Below, piece after piece: positions 18,142 to 26,114 of a DNA stretch of 64,000 nt. The stretch spans positions 14,281 to 78,280 of the forward strand of contig JBELMC010000002.1 of NCBI GenBank assembly GCA_042096155.1, given 5' to 3'. Under the pieces are notes generated by a model, which did not search any database, had not been told where the DNA came from, and worked only from the letters and a program-made list of their open reading frames with translations. Position numbers and translations under genes: made by a program. Within the stretch, counting starts at the first letter, position 1. Each line of letters begins with the position of its first letter. The DNA is from Dinoroseobacter sp042096155 (GTDB lineage: Bacteria > Pseudomonadota > Alphaproteobacteria > Rhodobacterales > Rhodobacteraceae).

Positions 18142-18695
18142 TGCCCGCGGCTGTGCAGATGACACGCACCGATATGGTGCCCGCTTGGGTCAATGGGGTG
18201 TTGACCCCGGTCGAGAAGCTTGAAGTCCATCAACGGGGCCTCAAGCACAAGGCTGTGTCGGTGTTTGTCCTGGATGGCGAAAATGTGCTGATCCAACGCC
18301 GCGCTTTGGCAAAATACCATACGCCGGGTCTGTGGGCGAACACCTGCTGCACCCACCCATTATGGAATGAAAAACCGGCTGAATGTGCGGTGCGTCGACT
18401 GGAACAAGAGCTTGGCATCACAGGGGTGTTCCCAATCTATCGTGACAGGCTGGAATACCGCGCGGATGTCGGCAACGGGCTGATCGAACATGAAATCGTC
18501 GATATCTATATCGCCCGGGCCAACGCATCTCTTGAAGTCATGCCGAACCCGGATGAAGTCTGCGAAACAAAGTGGATCAAGTTTAACGATCTATGCACCG
18601 AGATCAAACATGAGCCTGAGCGGTTTACCCCATGGCTGCAAATTTATCTGACCGACCACAAGGATCAATTGTTCTCTGAAATTTTGAAGATCTGA
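18141..18695 (+). CDS. idi: Idi, isopentenyl-diphosphate isomerase (type 1, Nudix)
   Basis: Idi interconverts IPP and DMAPP and supplies the carotenoid and phytol pathways. The 184-residue protein has the type-1 metal and active-site motif TCCTHPLW (catalytic cysteine in the TNTCCSHPL-like block) and a Nudix-type helix (ECAVRRLEQELGI). The start overlaps the bchP stop. Location after bchP is conserved in Rhodobacter-type clusters. It converges with dxs. Confidence 0.96.
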   Translation: MPAAVQMTRTDMVPAWVNGVLTPVEKLEVHQRGLKHKAVSVFVLDGENVLIQRRALAKYHTPGLWANTCCTHPLWNEKPAECAVRRLEQELGITGVFPIYRDRLEYRADVGNGLIEHEIVDIYIARANASLEVMPNPDEVCETKWIKFNDLCTEIKHEPERFTPWLQIYLTDHKDQLFSEILKI

Positions 18696-18772
18696 TTGTC
18701 CTTGATCAGACGACATTGACCCAGGTATCAAAAACCTTCGAAAATCCAATGGCACTTTGATCGGCAAACGAT

Positions 18773-20719
18773 CTAGGTCAACCCAGCTTGCCCGGCGCGC
18801 AAGGATTTGATCCCGAGCGCATCGAGCGAGGTCCGGGCGATGTCATTGGCGGTGAGACCCGCGTCTTCGTACATCTGCGCAGGGCTGGCTTGGTCGATGA
18901 ACCGATCCGGCAAAGTCATCGTTCGGATCGCAAGACCAGTATCAAGCTGACCTGTCTTGGCCAGCCAATGCAACACCATGGCGCCAAAACCACCCTGGCT
19001 GCCTTGCTCGACGGTAATCAATGCATCATGGGTCGCAATCAGATCGGCAATCAGATCCGTATCGAGCGGTTTGGCAAATCGCGCGTCCGCAATCGTGGGG
19101 ATGATCCCTTTCGCCTGAAGCTCTTCAGACGCCTTATGGCATTCGTTTAGATGCGCGCCAAAGCTCAGGATCGCCACGTTGTTACCGTGCTGAACGATCC
19201 GACCTTTGCCGATGTCGAGTATTTCGCCACGCGCGGGCAGATCAACGCCGACCCCCTCGCCCCGGGGATAACGAAAGGCGATTGGTCCAGCGTCATAAGC
19301 CGCCGCGGTGGCAACCATATGAACCAGTTCGGCCTCATCAGCAGCGGCCATCACTGTCATATTTGGTAATGTTGCAAGATAGCTGACATCAAATGCACCC
19401 GCATGGGTCGCGCCATCGGCCCCGACCAGCCCGGCACGATCAATCGCAAATCGGACGGGCAAATTTTGCAAAGCGACATCGTGGACGATTTGATCATATC
19501 CCCGTTGCAAGAAACTGGAATAAATCGCGACAAAAGGTTTCATGCCCCCAGCCGCCAAGCCCGCCGCGAAGGTCACAGCGTGCTGTTCGGCAATGCCAAC
19601 ATCAAACACCCGACCCGGAAAGCGTTTGCCCATAATGCTGACACCAGTACCGCCAGGCATCGCCGCTGAGACCGCACAGATCCGTGAATCACGTTCGGCC
19701 GCCAAGGTCAGCATTTCGCCGAACACCTTGGTATAGGCTGGCGCGTTGGGCGCAGATTTCACCTGTTTGCCAGTTTTGACGTCAAATTTGGCGACGCCGT
19801 GGTAGCAGTCATCCGACAGTTCGGCGGGCGAATAGCCTTTGCCCTTCACAGTGCAAACATGGATAAGCACGGGACCCGTGGCCTTAGCGCGAGTCGCGCG
19901 CAACACCGACAACAACTGTGCAACATTGTGGCCATCAACCGGTCCTACATATGTGAATCCAAGCTCCTCGAACAAGGTCGCTGCGCCGTGGTGGCCTGTA
20001 ACCAGCTCTCGCGCACGCTTTGCACCTTCCCGGAGCGGTCCGGGCAGCGCGCTTTCCAAACCTTCGGCAATATCCTTGAGCGCATACAGCGGCCCAGTGC
20101 GTGACAATGTCGACAAATAAGACGACATCGCGCCGACGGGCGGGTCAATGCTCATTTCATTGTCATTCAACACAACAAAAAGCCGCCGCCCTTCGGAACC
20201 CGCGTTGTTCATCGCCTCATACGCCATGCCAGCGCTGATCGAACCATCGCCGATCACAGCAATCGCGTCGCCTGTGGGTCCACCCAGATCACGGGCGGTG
20301 GCAAACCCGAGGGCCGCGCTGATCGAGGTTGAGCTGTGAGCGGCGCCAAACGGATCGAATTCACTTTCGGCCCGTTTGGTGAACCCTGACAGTCCATCTT
20401 TTTGACGCAGGGTCCGAATGCGGTCGCGCCGTTCGGTCAGAATTTTGTGCGGATAGCATTGGTGGCCGACATCCCAGACCAGCTTATCAAAAGGGGTGTT
20501 AAAGACAGAATGAATGGCGACGGTCAGCTCAACGACACCAAGGCTTGAGCCAAGATGCCCGCCGGTTTCAGAGACCGCTGATATCGTCTCGGCGCGAAGC
20601 TCGTCGGACAGGCGTGCCAATTCGCCATCGGTCAGATGCTTCAGATCTGCAGGGGCGGCAACCCGGTCGAGGGTCGGTGTCTGCGGGCGATGTGGGAAGC
20701 GAGCGTCGTTCGTCGTCAT
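18773..20719 (-). CDS. dxs: Dxs, 1-deoxy-D-xylulose-5-phosphate synthase
   Basis: Dxs makes DXP from pyruvate and glyceraldehyde 3-phosphate using thiamine diphosphate, the entry to the MEP pathway. The 648-residue product shows the ThDP motif GDGSISAGMAYEAMNNAG..LNDNEMSI, the transketolase Pyr domain (DVGIAEQHAVTFAAGLA) and the C-terminal domain. Start ATG 20719 follows GGAGGA; the frame extends to 20869 but through hairpins behind pufC. Having dxs directly behind pufC ties precursor supply to the photosynthetic apparatus. Confidence 0.97.
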   Translation of the reverse strand: MTTNDARFPHRPQTPTLDRVAAPADLKHLTDGELARLSDELRAETISAVSETGGHLGSSLGVVELTVAIHSVFNTPFDKLVWDVGHQCYPHKILTERRDRIRTLRQKDGLSGFTKRAESEFDPFGAAHSSTSISAALGFATARDLGGPTGDAIAVIGDGSISAGMAYEAMNNAGSEGRRLFVVLNDNEMSIDPPVGAMSSYLSTLSRTGPLYALKDIAEGLESALPGPLREGAKRARELVTGHHGAATLFEELGFTYVGPVDGHNVAQLLSVLRATRAKATGPVLIHVCTVKGKGYSPAELSDDCYHGVAKFDVKTGKQVKSAPNAPAYTKVFGEMLTLAAERDSRICAVSAAMPGGTGVSIMGKRFPGRVFDVGIAEQHAVTFAAGLAAGGMKPFVAIYSSFLQRGYDQIVHDVALQNLPVRFAIDRAGLVGADGATHAGAFDVSYLATLPNMTVMAAADEAELVHMVATAAAYDAGPIAFRYPRGEGVGVDLPARGEILDIGKGRIVQHGNNVAILSFGAHLNECHKASEELQAKGIIPTIADARFAKPLDTDLIADLIATHDALITVEQGSQGGFGAMVLHWLAKTGQLDTGLAIRTMTLPDRFIDQASPAQMYEDAGLTANDIARTSLDALGIKSLRAGQAGLT

Positions 20720-20760
20720 GGATGTCCTCCGGTGGGCTCCGCTGTCTGACGGCGGAAGAG

Positions 20761-20795
20761 AAAACACCGTGCCGGGGTTTTCCCCCAACACGGTG
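20761..20795 (-). terminator. Rho-independent terminator of the puf operon
   Basis: On the minus strand CACCGTG (20795-20789) pairs with CACGGTG (20771-20765), with an inner G/C-run pairing (GGGG with CCCC), and is followed by TTTTCTCTT. It lies 96 bp behind the pufC stop and 42 bp before the dxs start, so it would end puf transcripts and could attenuate dxs. Confidence 0.75.
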
Positions 20796-20826
20796 CAGTG
20801 TCCTGATCTTCGCAGGAAGGGGACGC

Positions 20827-20880
20827 GAGGACGAAGTTTGTCCTCAGGAGGAAGCAGGCCACGTGTCAACGGCCCGCTTC
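20827..20880 (-). repeat. Two stem-loops directly behind pufC
   Basis: Two inverted repeats precede the terminator: GAGGAC/GTCCTC (20827-20832 with 20840-20845), and GAAGC-A-GGCC paired with GGCC-C-GCTTC (20851-20860 with 20871-20880). The second lies 10 bp behind the pufC stop. Such 3' stem-loops commonly protect puf mRNA from exonucleases; that role is inferred. Confidence 0.6.
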
Positions 20881-20890
20881 GGGAACATTT

Positions 20891-22015
20891 CTAGTTCATC
20901 GCTTCGGCGTCAGAATAATCCGGCACTTCAGTGGTGGCCAATTCAGGCCAATCGGCGATCACATTGGTCCCATTCAGAGGTTGCTGATAGCCTTTGTGGC
21001 AGGTCTTACAGGCCACTTTCGGCGCGTCGGCATAGACCGGACCAAGACGATGTTCTGGCAATTCTGACGCCAACGGCACAAGATACTCATTGTTCAGCTC
21101 TTGTACCATCTGGATGCCCAGGCTGGCCGTGGACCATTGCGGAGTCACTTGTGCACCGTCATAAAACGCTCGGCTGTTGTGACAGAACACACAATTCGCT
21201 CCCAGAGAGTTTGAAAAATAGTTCATCAAGCTGAAGGTGCGCTCGGCATTCTGCCAAGTGGGATCACCAGGCAAATTCCGGACGCGAGGCTCCAGATCAT
21301 GGACTGCGATGATTTGTGTGTCCAGCAAATAGCTTTCCAGCGCGTCCGATGGCAACGAAGTGAACTGCGACTGGGATGTCGCGCGGTTCTGGTTCGATGA
21401 CCAACCCGCTGTTCCTTCGGTGACCGGTGCGATGCGGAACCAAATGTCCGAAGGCACTTTCTGACCACGATGGCAAGTATAGCACGTCACACCGACTTCG
21501 TTGTTCGCATTGACGTGAATGTCCCAGTTATAGTTTATGTTCTGGGTCATCTGGATCATCCGCCGAGCCACAACCTTCGTGTAGTTGTCGTCGGATGCAT
21601 AATTGCCATCATCCGCGCCGGCGTGGCAGTAGACACAGCCTTCCTCAGGCGCGATCCATTCAACCATTGCCGCCATCAACCGATTAAAGTTGGCATCGGT
21701 CAGATTGCCCAAGACTTGGACATTCTCGTAGATATCACCCGCCAGTTCCTCTCCTGGCTCTGGAATCCACGGCTGGTCTGTATACATGTTGGCCAATGTC
21801 GGATCCGGGGTTGCCGCATCAGATTTCAGCTCGGTGACGCTCATGCCCGTACCGCGGGGGCCGGTCTGAGTGCTTTGTGTTGCAAAGGGTTGACCCCATG
21901 TCACCAGAAGCGCCGCAAATATGACCGCACCGCCAATCACGCCGATGAGGATGGCGGGACCCCAGATATTCGTGGGGTTGTCGGAATTCCATTTATCAAA
22001 CCACTTGGGTAGCAT
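20891..22015 (-). CDS. pufC: PufC, tetraheme cytochrome c subunit of the reaction centre
   Basis: PufC donates electrons to the oxidised special pair. The 374-residue protein has four CXXCH heme motifs (CVYCH, CYTCH, CVFCH, CKTCH) in two pairs, as in the family. The N-terminus has one hydrophobic segment (about 18-40, ending WGQPFATQS). No cysteine precedes the first heme motif, so the lipid anchor of the Blastochloris type cannot form and the helix is probably retained as anchor. It follows pufM by 3 bp; no pufX is present. Confidence 0.97.
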   Translation of the reverse strand: MLPKWFDKWNSDNPTNIWGPAILIGVIGGAVIFAALLVTWGQPFATQSTQTGPRGTGMSVTELKSDAATPDPTLANMYTDQPWIPEPGEELAGDIYENVQVLGNLTDANFNRLMAAMVEWIAPEEGCVYCHAGADDGNYASDDNYTKVVARRMIQMTQNINYNWDIHVNANNEVGVTCYTCHRGQKVPSDIWFRIAPVTEGTAGWSSNQNRATSQSQFTSLPSDALESYLLDTQIIAVHDLEPRVRNLPGDPTWQNAERTFSLMNYFSNSLGANCVFCHNSRAFYDGAQVTPQWSTASLGIQMVQELNNEYLVPLASELPEHRLGPVYADAPKVACKTCHKGYQQPLNGTNVIADWPELATTEVPDYSDAEAMN

Positions 22016-22018
22016 GAC

Positions 22019-22984
22019 TTAGTTCCCCCCTCCGGTATAGGCTTCATAGCCATAGGCTTCGGTGTAATCCGGTGCAAAATTATGTTCGACCGCCCAAAGG
22101 AACCAGTTGTCCACGACCGTGCCGGTCAGCAGGATGCCGATACCACCGGTAATCGGGGTCAACACGGCGAACCACCAGGCCCAGCGGTGGATACCTTCCA
22201 TTGTGGCATTGAATCCCATGGTCCAGCGCCAGAATAACGCAGCGCGCTCCGAAGCCGTTCCACGATCGACAATCTGCTCCAGCTCGCGGTCACCGCCGAA
22301 ACGGGTCACGGCGAGAATTGTCGCGCCATGCATGGCGAACAACAACACCGAGCCGTAAAGAAACACAATGCTCAGCGCGTGGAACGGATTGTAGTACAGA
22401 TTGCCATAACGGATTGAGAACGCCGTCGTCCAATCGAGATGCGGAAAGATCCCGTAGGGCACGGCCTCTGACCACGAGCCCATAAGGACCGGACGAAACA
22501 GACCCAACACGAGGAACAACCAAATCGCAGCGGCAAAAGCCCATGCAACATGTTTTCCCATCTTATGCGCATCAGCCAGCAGATACGTCCGCAACCACCA
22601 GCTGAGCACCGACACCAACAAAAAGAAGCTGGACAGAATGTACCAACCACCATCATTGAGAGGCGGCATGCGAAGCCCATATTCGGGCGATGGCGGCTCT
22701 AGGGCAAGCCAGAACAACTGGCGGATAAACTCGGGGATCGAGTAACCAACCTGCGACAGCATGTTAAAGCCGACAATATTGAACCAAGCCAATCCAGTCG
22801 CCAGGCTGATAACACCTGCCCACCCGAGATAGATTGGGCCAAGCTGTGCATTGCCCAACCATCCCAAAAGAGTGCTGAATGTCGCGGTTTTTGTGCGTTC
22901 CGAGGCAGAGTCTGCGGTCGCCATGCCCATTTCTGGAGCGGCCTGAACCTGCACTTGGGTGAAAATATTTTGATACTCAGGCAT
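22019..22984 (-). CDS. pufM: PufM, reaction centre M subunit
   Basis: PufM and PufL form the core binding the special pair, bacteriopheophytins and quinones. The 321-residue protein has five transmembrane segments and typical blocks (PPSPEYGLRMPPLNDGGWY, the special-pair helix YNPFHALSIVFLYGSVLLFAMHGA, and HRWAWWFAVLTPITGGIGIL near QA and the iron). Length is usual for pufC-containing species. It begins 3 bp after pufL. Confidence 0.98.
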   Translation of the reverse strand: MPEYQNIFTQVQVQAAPEMGMATADSASERTKTATFSTLLGWLGNAQLGPIYLGWAGVISLATGLAWFNIVGFNMLSQVGYSIPEFIRQLFWLALEPPSPEYGLRMPPLNDGGWYILSSFFLLVSVLSWWLRTYLLADAHKMGKHVAWAFAAAIWLFLVLGLFRPVLMGSWSEAVPYGIFPHLDWTTAFSIRYGNLYYNPFHALSIVFLYGSVLLFAMHGATILAVTRFGGDRELEQIVDRGTASERAALFWRWTMGFNATMEGIHRWAWWFAVLTPITGGIGILLTGTVVDNWFLWAVEHNFAPDYTEAYGYEAYTGGGN

Positions 22985-22987
22985 AGA

Positions 22988-23827
22988 TCACAACCCCACT
23001 TGAGACGGCCAGATCGGCAAATCGAGCCACCAGCTCCACCATTCAGGCCAACCTTTGGTCCAGACCGGACCACTGATGATGATACAGACGGCGCTAAAGA
23101 ACACCGCGTTCAAAGCCAGCAACAAACCAACGCGATGAATGCCCAATGTGCCGACTGAATAACCGATGAAATCGCGAAAGAACGTGTCCTCGTGATCGGG
23201 TGTCTTCATCTCTTCGCCTTTGACCGGATTGGCTGCCGACAAAACCAAGGCGCCATGAAGGGCCAAGGCCAAGGTTGTGGTGAAGAACAGAGTAACGGCC
23301 AACATATGTGCTGGATTGTAATGGAAGTGCAGATAGGCGTAGCCTGTGTTGCTGACCCAATCGAGGTGGCTGAAAATCCCGTAAGGGAAACCATGCCCCC
23401 ATGCGCCCATCAAAAGCGGGCGGAAAACAACCAGCGTGACATAAGCGAGGATTGCAAAGCCAAAGGCAACTGGAACGTGATACCCCATGCCCAGCTTACG
23501 GCAAATCTCGACCTCTCGCAGCGCCCAGCTGACAAATGCCGCGATCGCGCAAATAGTGATCACCTGCCACAATCCACCTTCAGCCAAGGGCGCAAGACCC
23601 AGACCGTAGGATAAATCCGGCGGTGCTATATTGATCAACCAAGGGTTAAACTCGCCCTGAATAGCGGCCCCCCAAAAGATCAGAATTGTTCCCAAGGCAG
23701 CAAAAAAAGCTGTCGTAACCCCGAAGAAGCCCACATAAAACGGGCCTACCCAAAAGTCGAACAGATCGCCGCCGATCAGCGTCCCTCCACGGACGCGATA
23801 CTTTCTCTCGAAGCTGAGCAAAGCCAT
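22988..23827 (-). CDS. pufL: PufL, reaction centre L subunit
   Basis: The 279-residue product starts MALLSFERKYRVRGGTLIGGD, the classic PufL N-terminus, and contains the special-pair helix (NPAHMLAVTLFFTTTLALALHGALVLSAANP) and the QB-site helix with GTLGIHRVGLLLALNAVF. The ATG at 23827 is chosen over one at 23842, which adds five unconserved residues. It is separated from pufA by a hairpin-containing gap. Confidence 0.98.
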   Translation of the reverse strand: MALLSFERKYRVRGGTLIGGDLFDFWVGPFYVGFFGVTTAFFAALGTILIFWGAAIQGEFNPWLINIAPPDLSYGLGLAPLAEGGLWQVITICAIAAFVSWALREVEICRKLGMGYHVPVAFGFAILAYVTLVVFRPLLMGAWGHGFPYGIFSHLDWVSNTGYAYLHFHYNPAHMLAVTLFFTTTLALALHGALVLSAANPVKGEEMKTPDHEDTFFRDFIGYSVGTLGIHRVGLLLALNAVFFSAVCIIISGPVWTKGWPEWWSWWLDLPIWPSQVGL

Positions 23828-23895
23828 CGTTTGTCTCCGCAAATGGCGGCTTATCCGGGATCCGGCTTGCCGTCAGTTGTTATCATTCATTTGGC

Positions 23896-23928
23896 GCGGG
23901 CGAAATCACACGGGGTTGTCCCGCCCGC
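23896..23928 (-). repeat. Intercistronic stem-loop between pufA and pufL
   Basis: GCGGGCG (23896-23902) pairs with CGCCCGC (23922-23928); an alternative inner hairpin CGGG/CCCG lies at 23911-23923. In Rhodobacter a hairpin at this place keeps the pufBA part of the mRNA stable and sets the excess of LH1 over reaction centres. The same role is inferred here from position and strength. Confidence 0.7.
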
Positions 23929-23974
23929 AGCCCTTGTCTGTCTGGAGGGCCCGCACGCAACGCGCGGAACCACA

Positions 23975-24136
23975 TCACATCGCAGCTTTTTGGGCCGCCA
24001 GTTCAAACCAGTTGAAGTGCTCGGTGCTGAGCAAGACGAGATGAATCATCGCCGCCAGCAAGAACAAAAACACGCCCTGCGCAACGAAAACGCGGCGCGG
24101 GTCGAAGATCAGCCAGATCTTATAAAACTTATGCAT
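23975..24136 (-). CDS. pufA: PufA, LH1 antenna alpha polypeptide
   Basis: This 53-residue single-helix protein binds bacteriochlorophyll in the LH1 ring. It begins MHKFYKIWLIFDPRRVFVAQ, has a central hydrophobic helix with the chlorophyll-binding histidine at residue 32 (AAMIH) and ends ELAAQKAAM. AAGGAG lies eight bases before the ATG. It is 12 bp behind pufB and is short enough to be missed by simple gene finders. Confidence 0.97.
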   Translation of the reverse strand: MHKFYKIWLIFDPRRVFVAQGVFLFLLAAMIHLVLLSTEHFNWFELAAQKAAM

Positions 24137-24148
24137 GTTCTTTGCTCC

Positions 24149-24298
24149 TTAGAACCAGGGACGCCAGATGAAGACGGCAAGATGAGCGACAATTGCCACC
24201 GCCGAAAACAGCGAAAGCCCGCCCATATAGACCGAATGAAGCTCTTGAGCTTGCTCATCGGTCAGACCCGTGAAGGACAGGTCAGTTTTATCAGCCAT
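24149..24298 (-). CDS. pufB: PufB, LH1 antenna beta polypeptide
   Basis: The 49-residue product, starting MADKTDLSFTGLTDEQAQEL, is a typical LH1 beta subunit: acidic N-terminus with TDEQAQELH, one helix with the ligand histidine in VAHLAVFIWRPWF at the C-terminus. GGAGGAAAT precedes the ATG at 24298. The frame extends upstream to 24376 without homology. It precedes pufA in the usual BA order. Confidence 0.97.
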   Translation of the reverse strand: MADKTDLSFTGLTDEQAQELHSVYMGGLSLFSAVAIVAHLAVFIWRPWF

Positions 24299-24417
24299 AG
24301 TATTTCCTCCGGAAGAAGTGCTGATACCGCGAACCCCGCGGCCGGGCCCCGACAGAGACTCATCCTCTGCCGGCAACTCCGTCTACCTTGCGATAAACGA
24401 AGGATAGGCGGCGCCGG

Positions 24418-24639
24418 TCACGCCGAAAAAATCATTGGGGTGATGATCCGTGCCTGGGACCAGGCGCGGGCAATCGGACCCTTGGTTTTGAAAGTCTTCT
24501 GTCGCAGTGAGGCAAGACTCCAAGACAGCAAGGCCACTGGCAGCGCTGCAACGAAGATAATCGCAAAATAAGTGTAATATTCAGCCTTAGGCTGGGTTCG
24601 AACGCGTGGGATTGGCCCATTGATATTATGGTCGGTCAT
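24418..24639 (-). CDS. pufQ: PufQ, bacteriochlorophyll-related regulatory/carrier protein
   Basis: PufQ (73 residues here, about 74 in Rhodobacter) is a small one-helix membrane protein that promotes bacteriochlorophyll formation. It has a polar N-terminus, a hydrophobic segment at about 22-44 (YTYFAIIFVAALPVALLSW) and a basic tail. It overlaps the bchZ stop by 4 bp and precedes pufB by 119 bp, a gap with a CCGCG/CGCGG hairpin (about 24329-24343) that may be an mRNA processing site. Confidence 0.92.
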   Translation of the reverse strand: MTDHNINGPIPRVRTQPKAEYYTYFAIIFVAALPVALLSWSLASLRQKTFKTKGPIARAWSQARIITPMIFSA

Positions 24640-26114
24640 GCCGGTTCTCCCTGTTTTTGTGTCTTGGTTTTAGGTGCGAGTTCTTGCATGGTCTTAAGAA
24701 CCACGCGCTCTGCTCCGGATTCGAGTGCGGCTTTTTCCGCCGCATCGCGCAATGATTTTGCGGCCGAAATTCGGGTAAGAATCGGATGCTCAGACACGAT
24801 TTTGTCGAGCAGTCGCTGGGCATCGTCATCCCACGGAAAATCGCGCCGAAGCGTGGTGGGCGTTGCGGCCGCGCTGTCCATTTCTGCGCCCAGCGGCAAA
24901 ATATGGAACAACGCATCGAACAGGCTGTTGCAGACTTCTTGGACCAGATAGGTGGCCCCCGCATAGCCCATCATTGGCGTGCCGGTCGCCCGACGAATTG
25001 CAGCGCCCGGAAAACTGGCCGGTATAAAGGCTGGTTTCGGACCAAAGCCCGCGGACATTTCTGCCAGATACATTTTCTCGTTGATCGACCCCATAACAAC
25101 CAATGGTCGCTTGGTGTGCATCATATGACGCACATCATCATTATCTGTCTTTTTGCCAGCAACGCGCGCTACGGCGAAGGCGCAAGGCAAACCAAGGTCG
25201 GCTTCCAGAAAATTGCGGATGCCACGGGCGTATGTTTCATTGGCGACAATCGCGAAACTGGCGGTGGCGAAAAAGTCTTGCGTCACCGAGCGCCACAGAT
25301 CCCAGATCGGCTTGATGGTTGAGTGCTTTTCCTGCGAGATGAAAGGCTCAGGATCGAGCCCCGTCAATTCACCCAGTTTGGTCAAAAACGCGGTCGTGCT
25401 TTCGACGCCAATAGGGGCCTGCAAATAGGGTTTGCCAAGAGCTTCGCAAAGCCCGCGGCCAAATTCCCGATACATGCAGATATTGACATCGGCATTGACC
25501 AGGTTGCGCATCTCAGCCAGATGAGCGCCCAACGGCATCACCATATTCACCTCAGCCCCGATCCCTTCGATCAGACGCCGAATCTCCGCCAGATCTGAGG
25601 GCATGTTGAACGTGCCATACATGGGACCCAGGATGTTGACTCTGGGCTTTGCATCGTCGGCGCGCTTCTTTTCAGGCGGCATCCGACCTTTGGTCATTCC
25701 AAATTCAGTAAAGATCCAGGTCATTGCGCGATCCGCGGCTTCCCATTGATCTTCGTCGATGGTGCGTGGCAAAAACCGTTGGATATTCGTGCCCATAGGG
25801 GTGACGCCCCCGCCGATCATCTCAGCGATCGAACCGGTCACAACCACCGCAGGCAGCGCAGGATCAAGCGTTTCCCAAGCACGGCGCATTGCGCCTTCTG
25901 TCCCATCGCGGCCAAGTTCTTCTTCACCCAAACCAGTGGTGACAATTGGCAACTCATGCGGTGGAAGCCCATCGGTGTAGTGCAGAACAGACGTTACTGG
26001 CAGATTTTCACAGCCAACTGGCCCATCAATAACAACCTGCAAACCTTTAACCGCAGTGAAGGCATAAACGGCACCCCAATAGCCACCAGCGCGATCGTGA
26101 TCCTGAATTAACAT
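24636..26114 (-). CDS. bchZ: BchZ, chlorophyllide a reductase subunit Z
   Basis: BchZ pairs with BchY in the nitrogenase-like enzyme that reduces ring B of chlorophyllide. The 492-residue product begins MLIQDHDRAGGYWGAVYAF and contains VIDGPVGCENLPVTSVLHYTD, with the conserved cysteine. The ATG at 26114 overlaps the bchY stop (TGATG); the open frame continues upstream through bchY but is not coding there. Confidence 0.97.
   Translation of the reverse strand: MLIQDHDRAGGYWGAVYAFTAVKGLQVVIDGPVGCENLPVTSVLHYTDGLPPHELPIVTTGLGEEELGRDGTEGAMRRAWETLDPALPAVVVTGSIAEMIGGGVTPMGTNIQRFLPRTIDEDQWEAADRAMTWIFTEFGMTKGRMPPEKKRADDAKPRVNILGPMYGTFNMPSDLAEIRRLIEGIGAEVNMVMPLGAHLAEMRNLVNADVNICMYREFGRGLCEALGKPYLQAPIGVESTTAFLTKLGELTGLDPEPFISQEKHSTIKPIWDLWRSVTQDFFATASFAIVANETYARGIRNFLEADLGLPCAFAVARVAGKKTDNDDVRHMMHTKRPLVVMGSINEKMYLAEMSAGFGPKPAFIPASFPGAAIRRATGTPMMGYAGATYLVQEVCNSLFDALFHILPLGAEMDSAAATPTTLRRDFPWDDDAQRLLDKIVSEHPILTRISAAKSLRDAAEKAALESGAERVVLKTMQELAPKTKTQKQGEPA

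Noticed and set aside
20720..20869. N-terminal extension of Dxs to 20869
   Set aside because: It would translate through the puf terminator hairpin; ATG 20719 has GGAGGA upstream and gives the usual length.
20856..20875. CACGTG near 20860 as a further parS site
   Set aside because: Only the central six bases match; flanks do not fit the parS consensus.
24299..24376. Extension of pufB to 24376
   Set aside because: The extra 26 residues are not LH1-like and the ATG at 24298 has a strong ribosome site.
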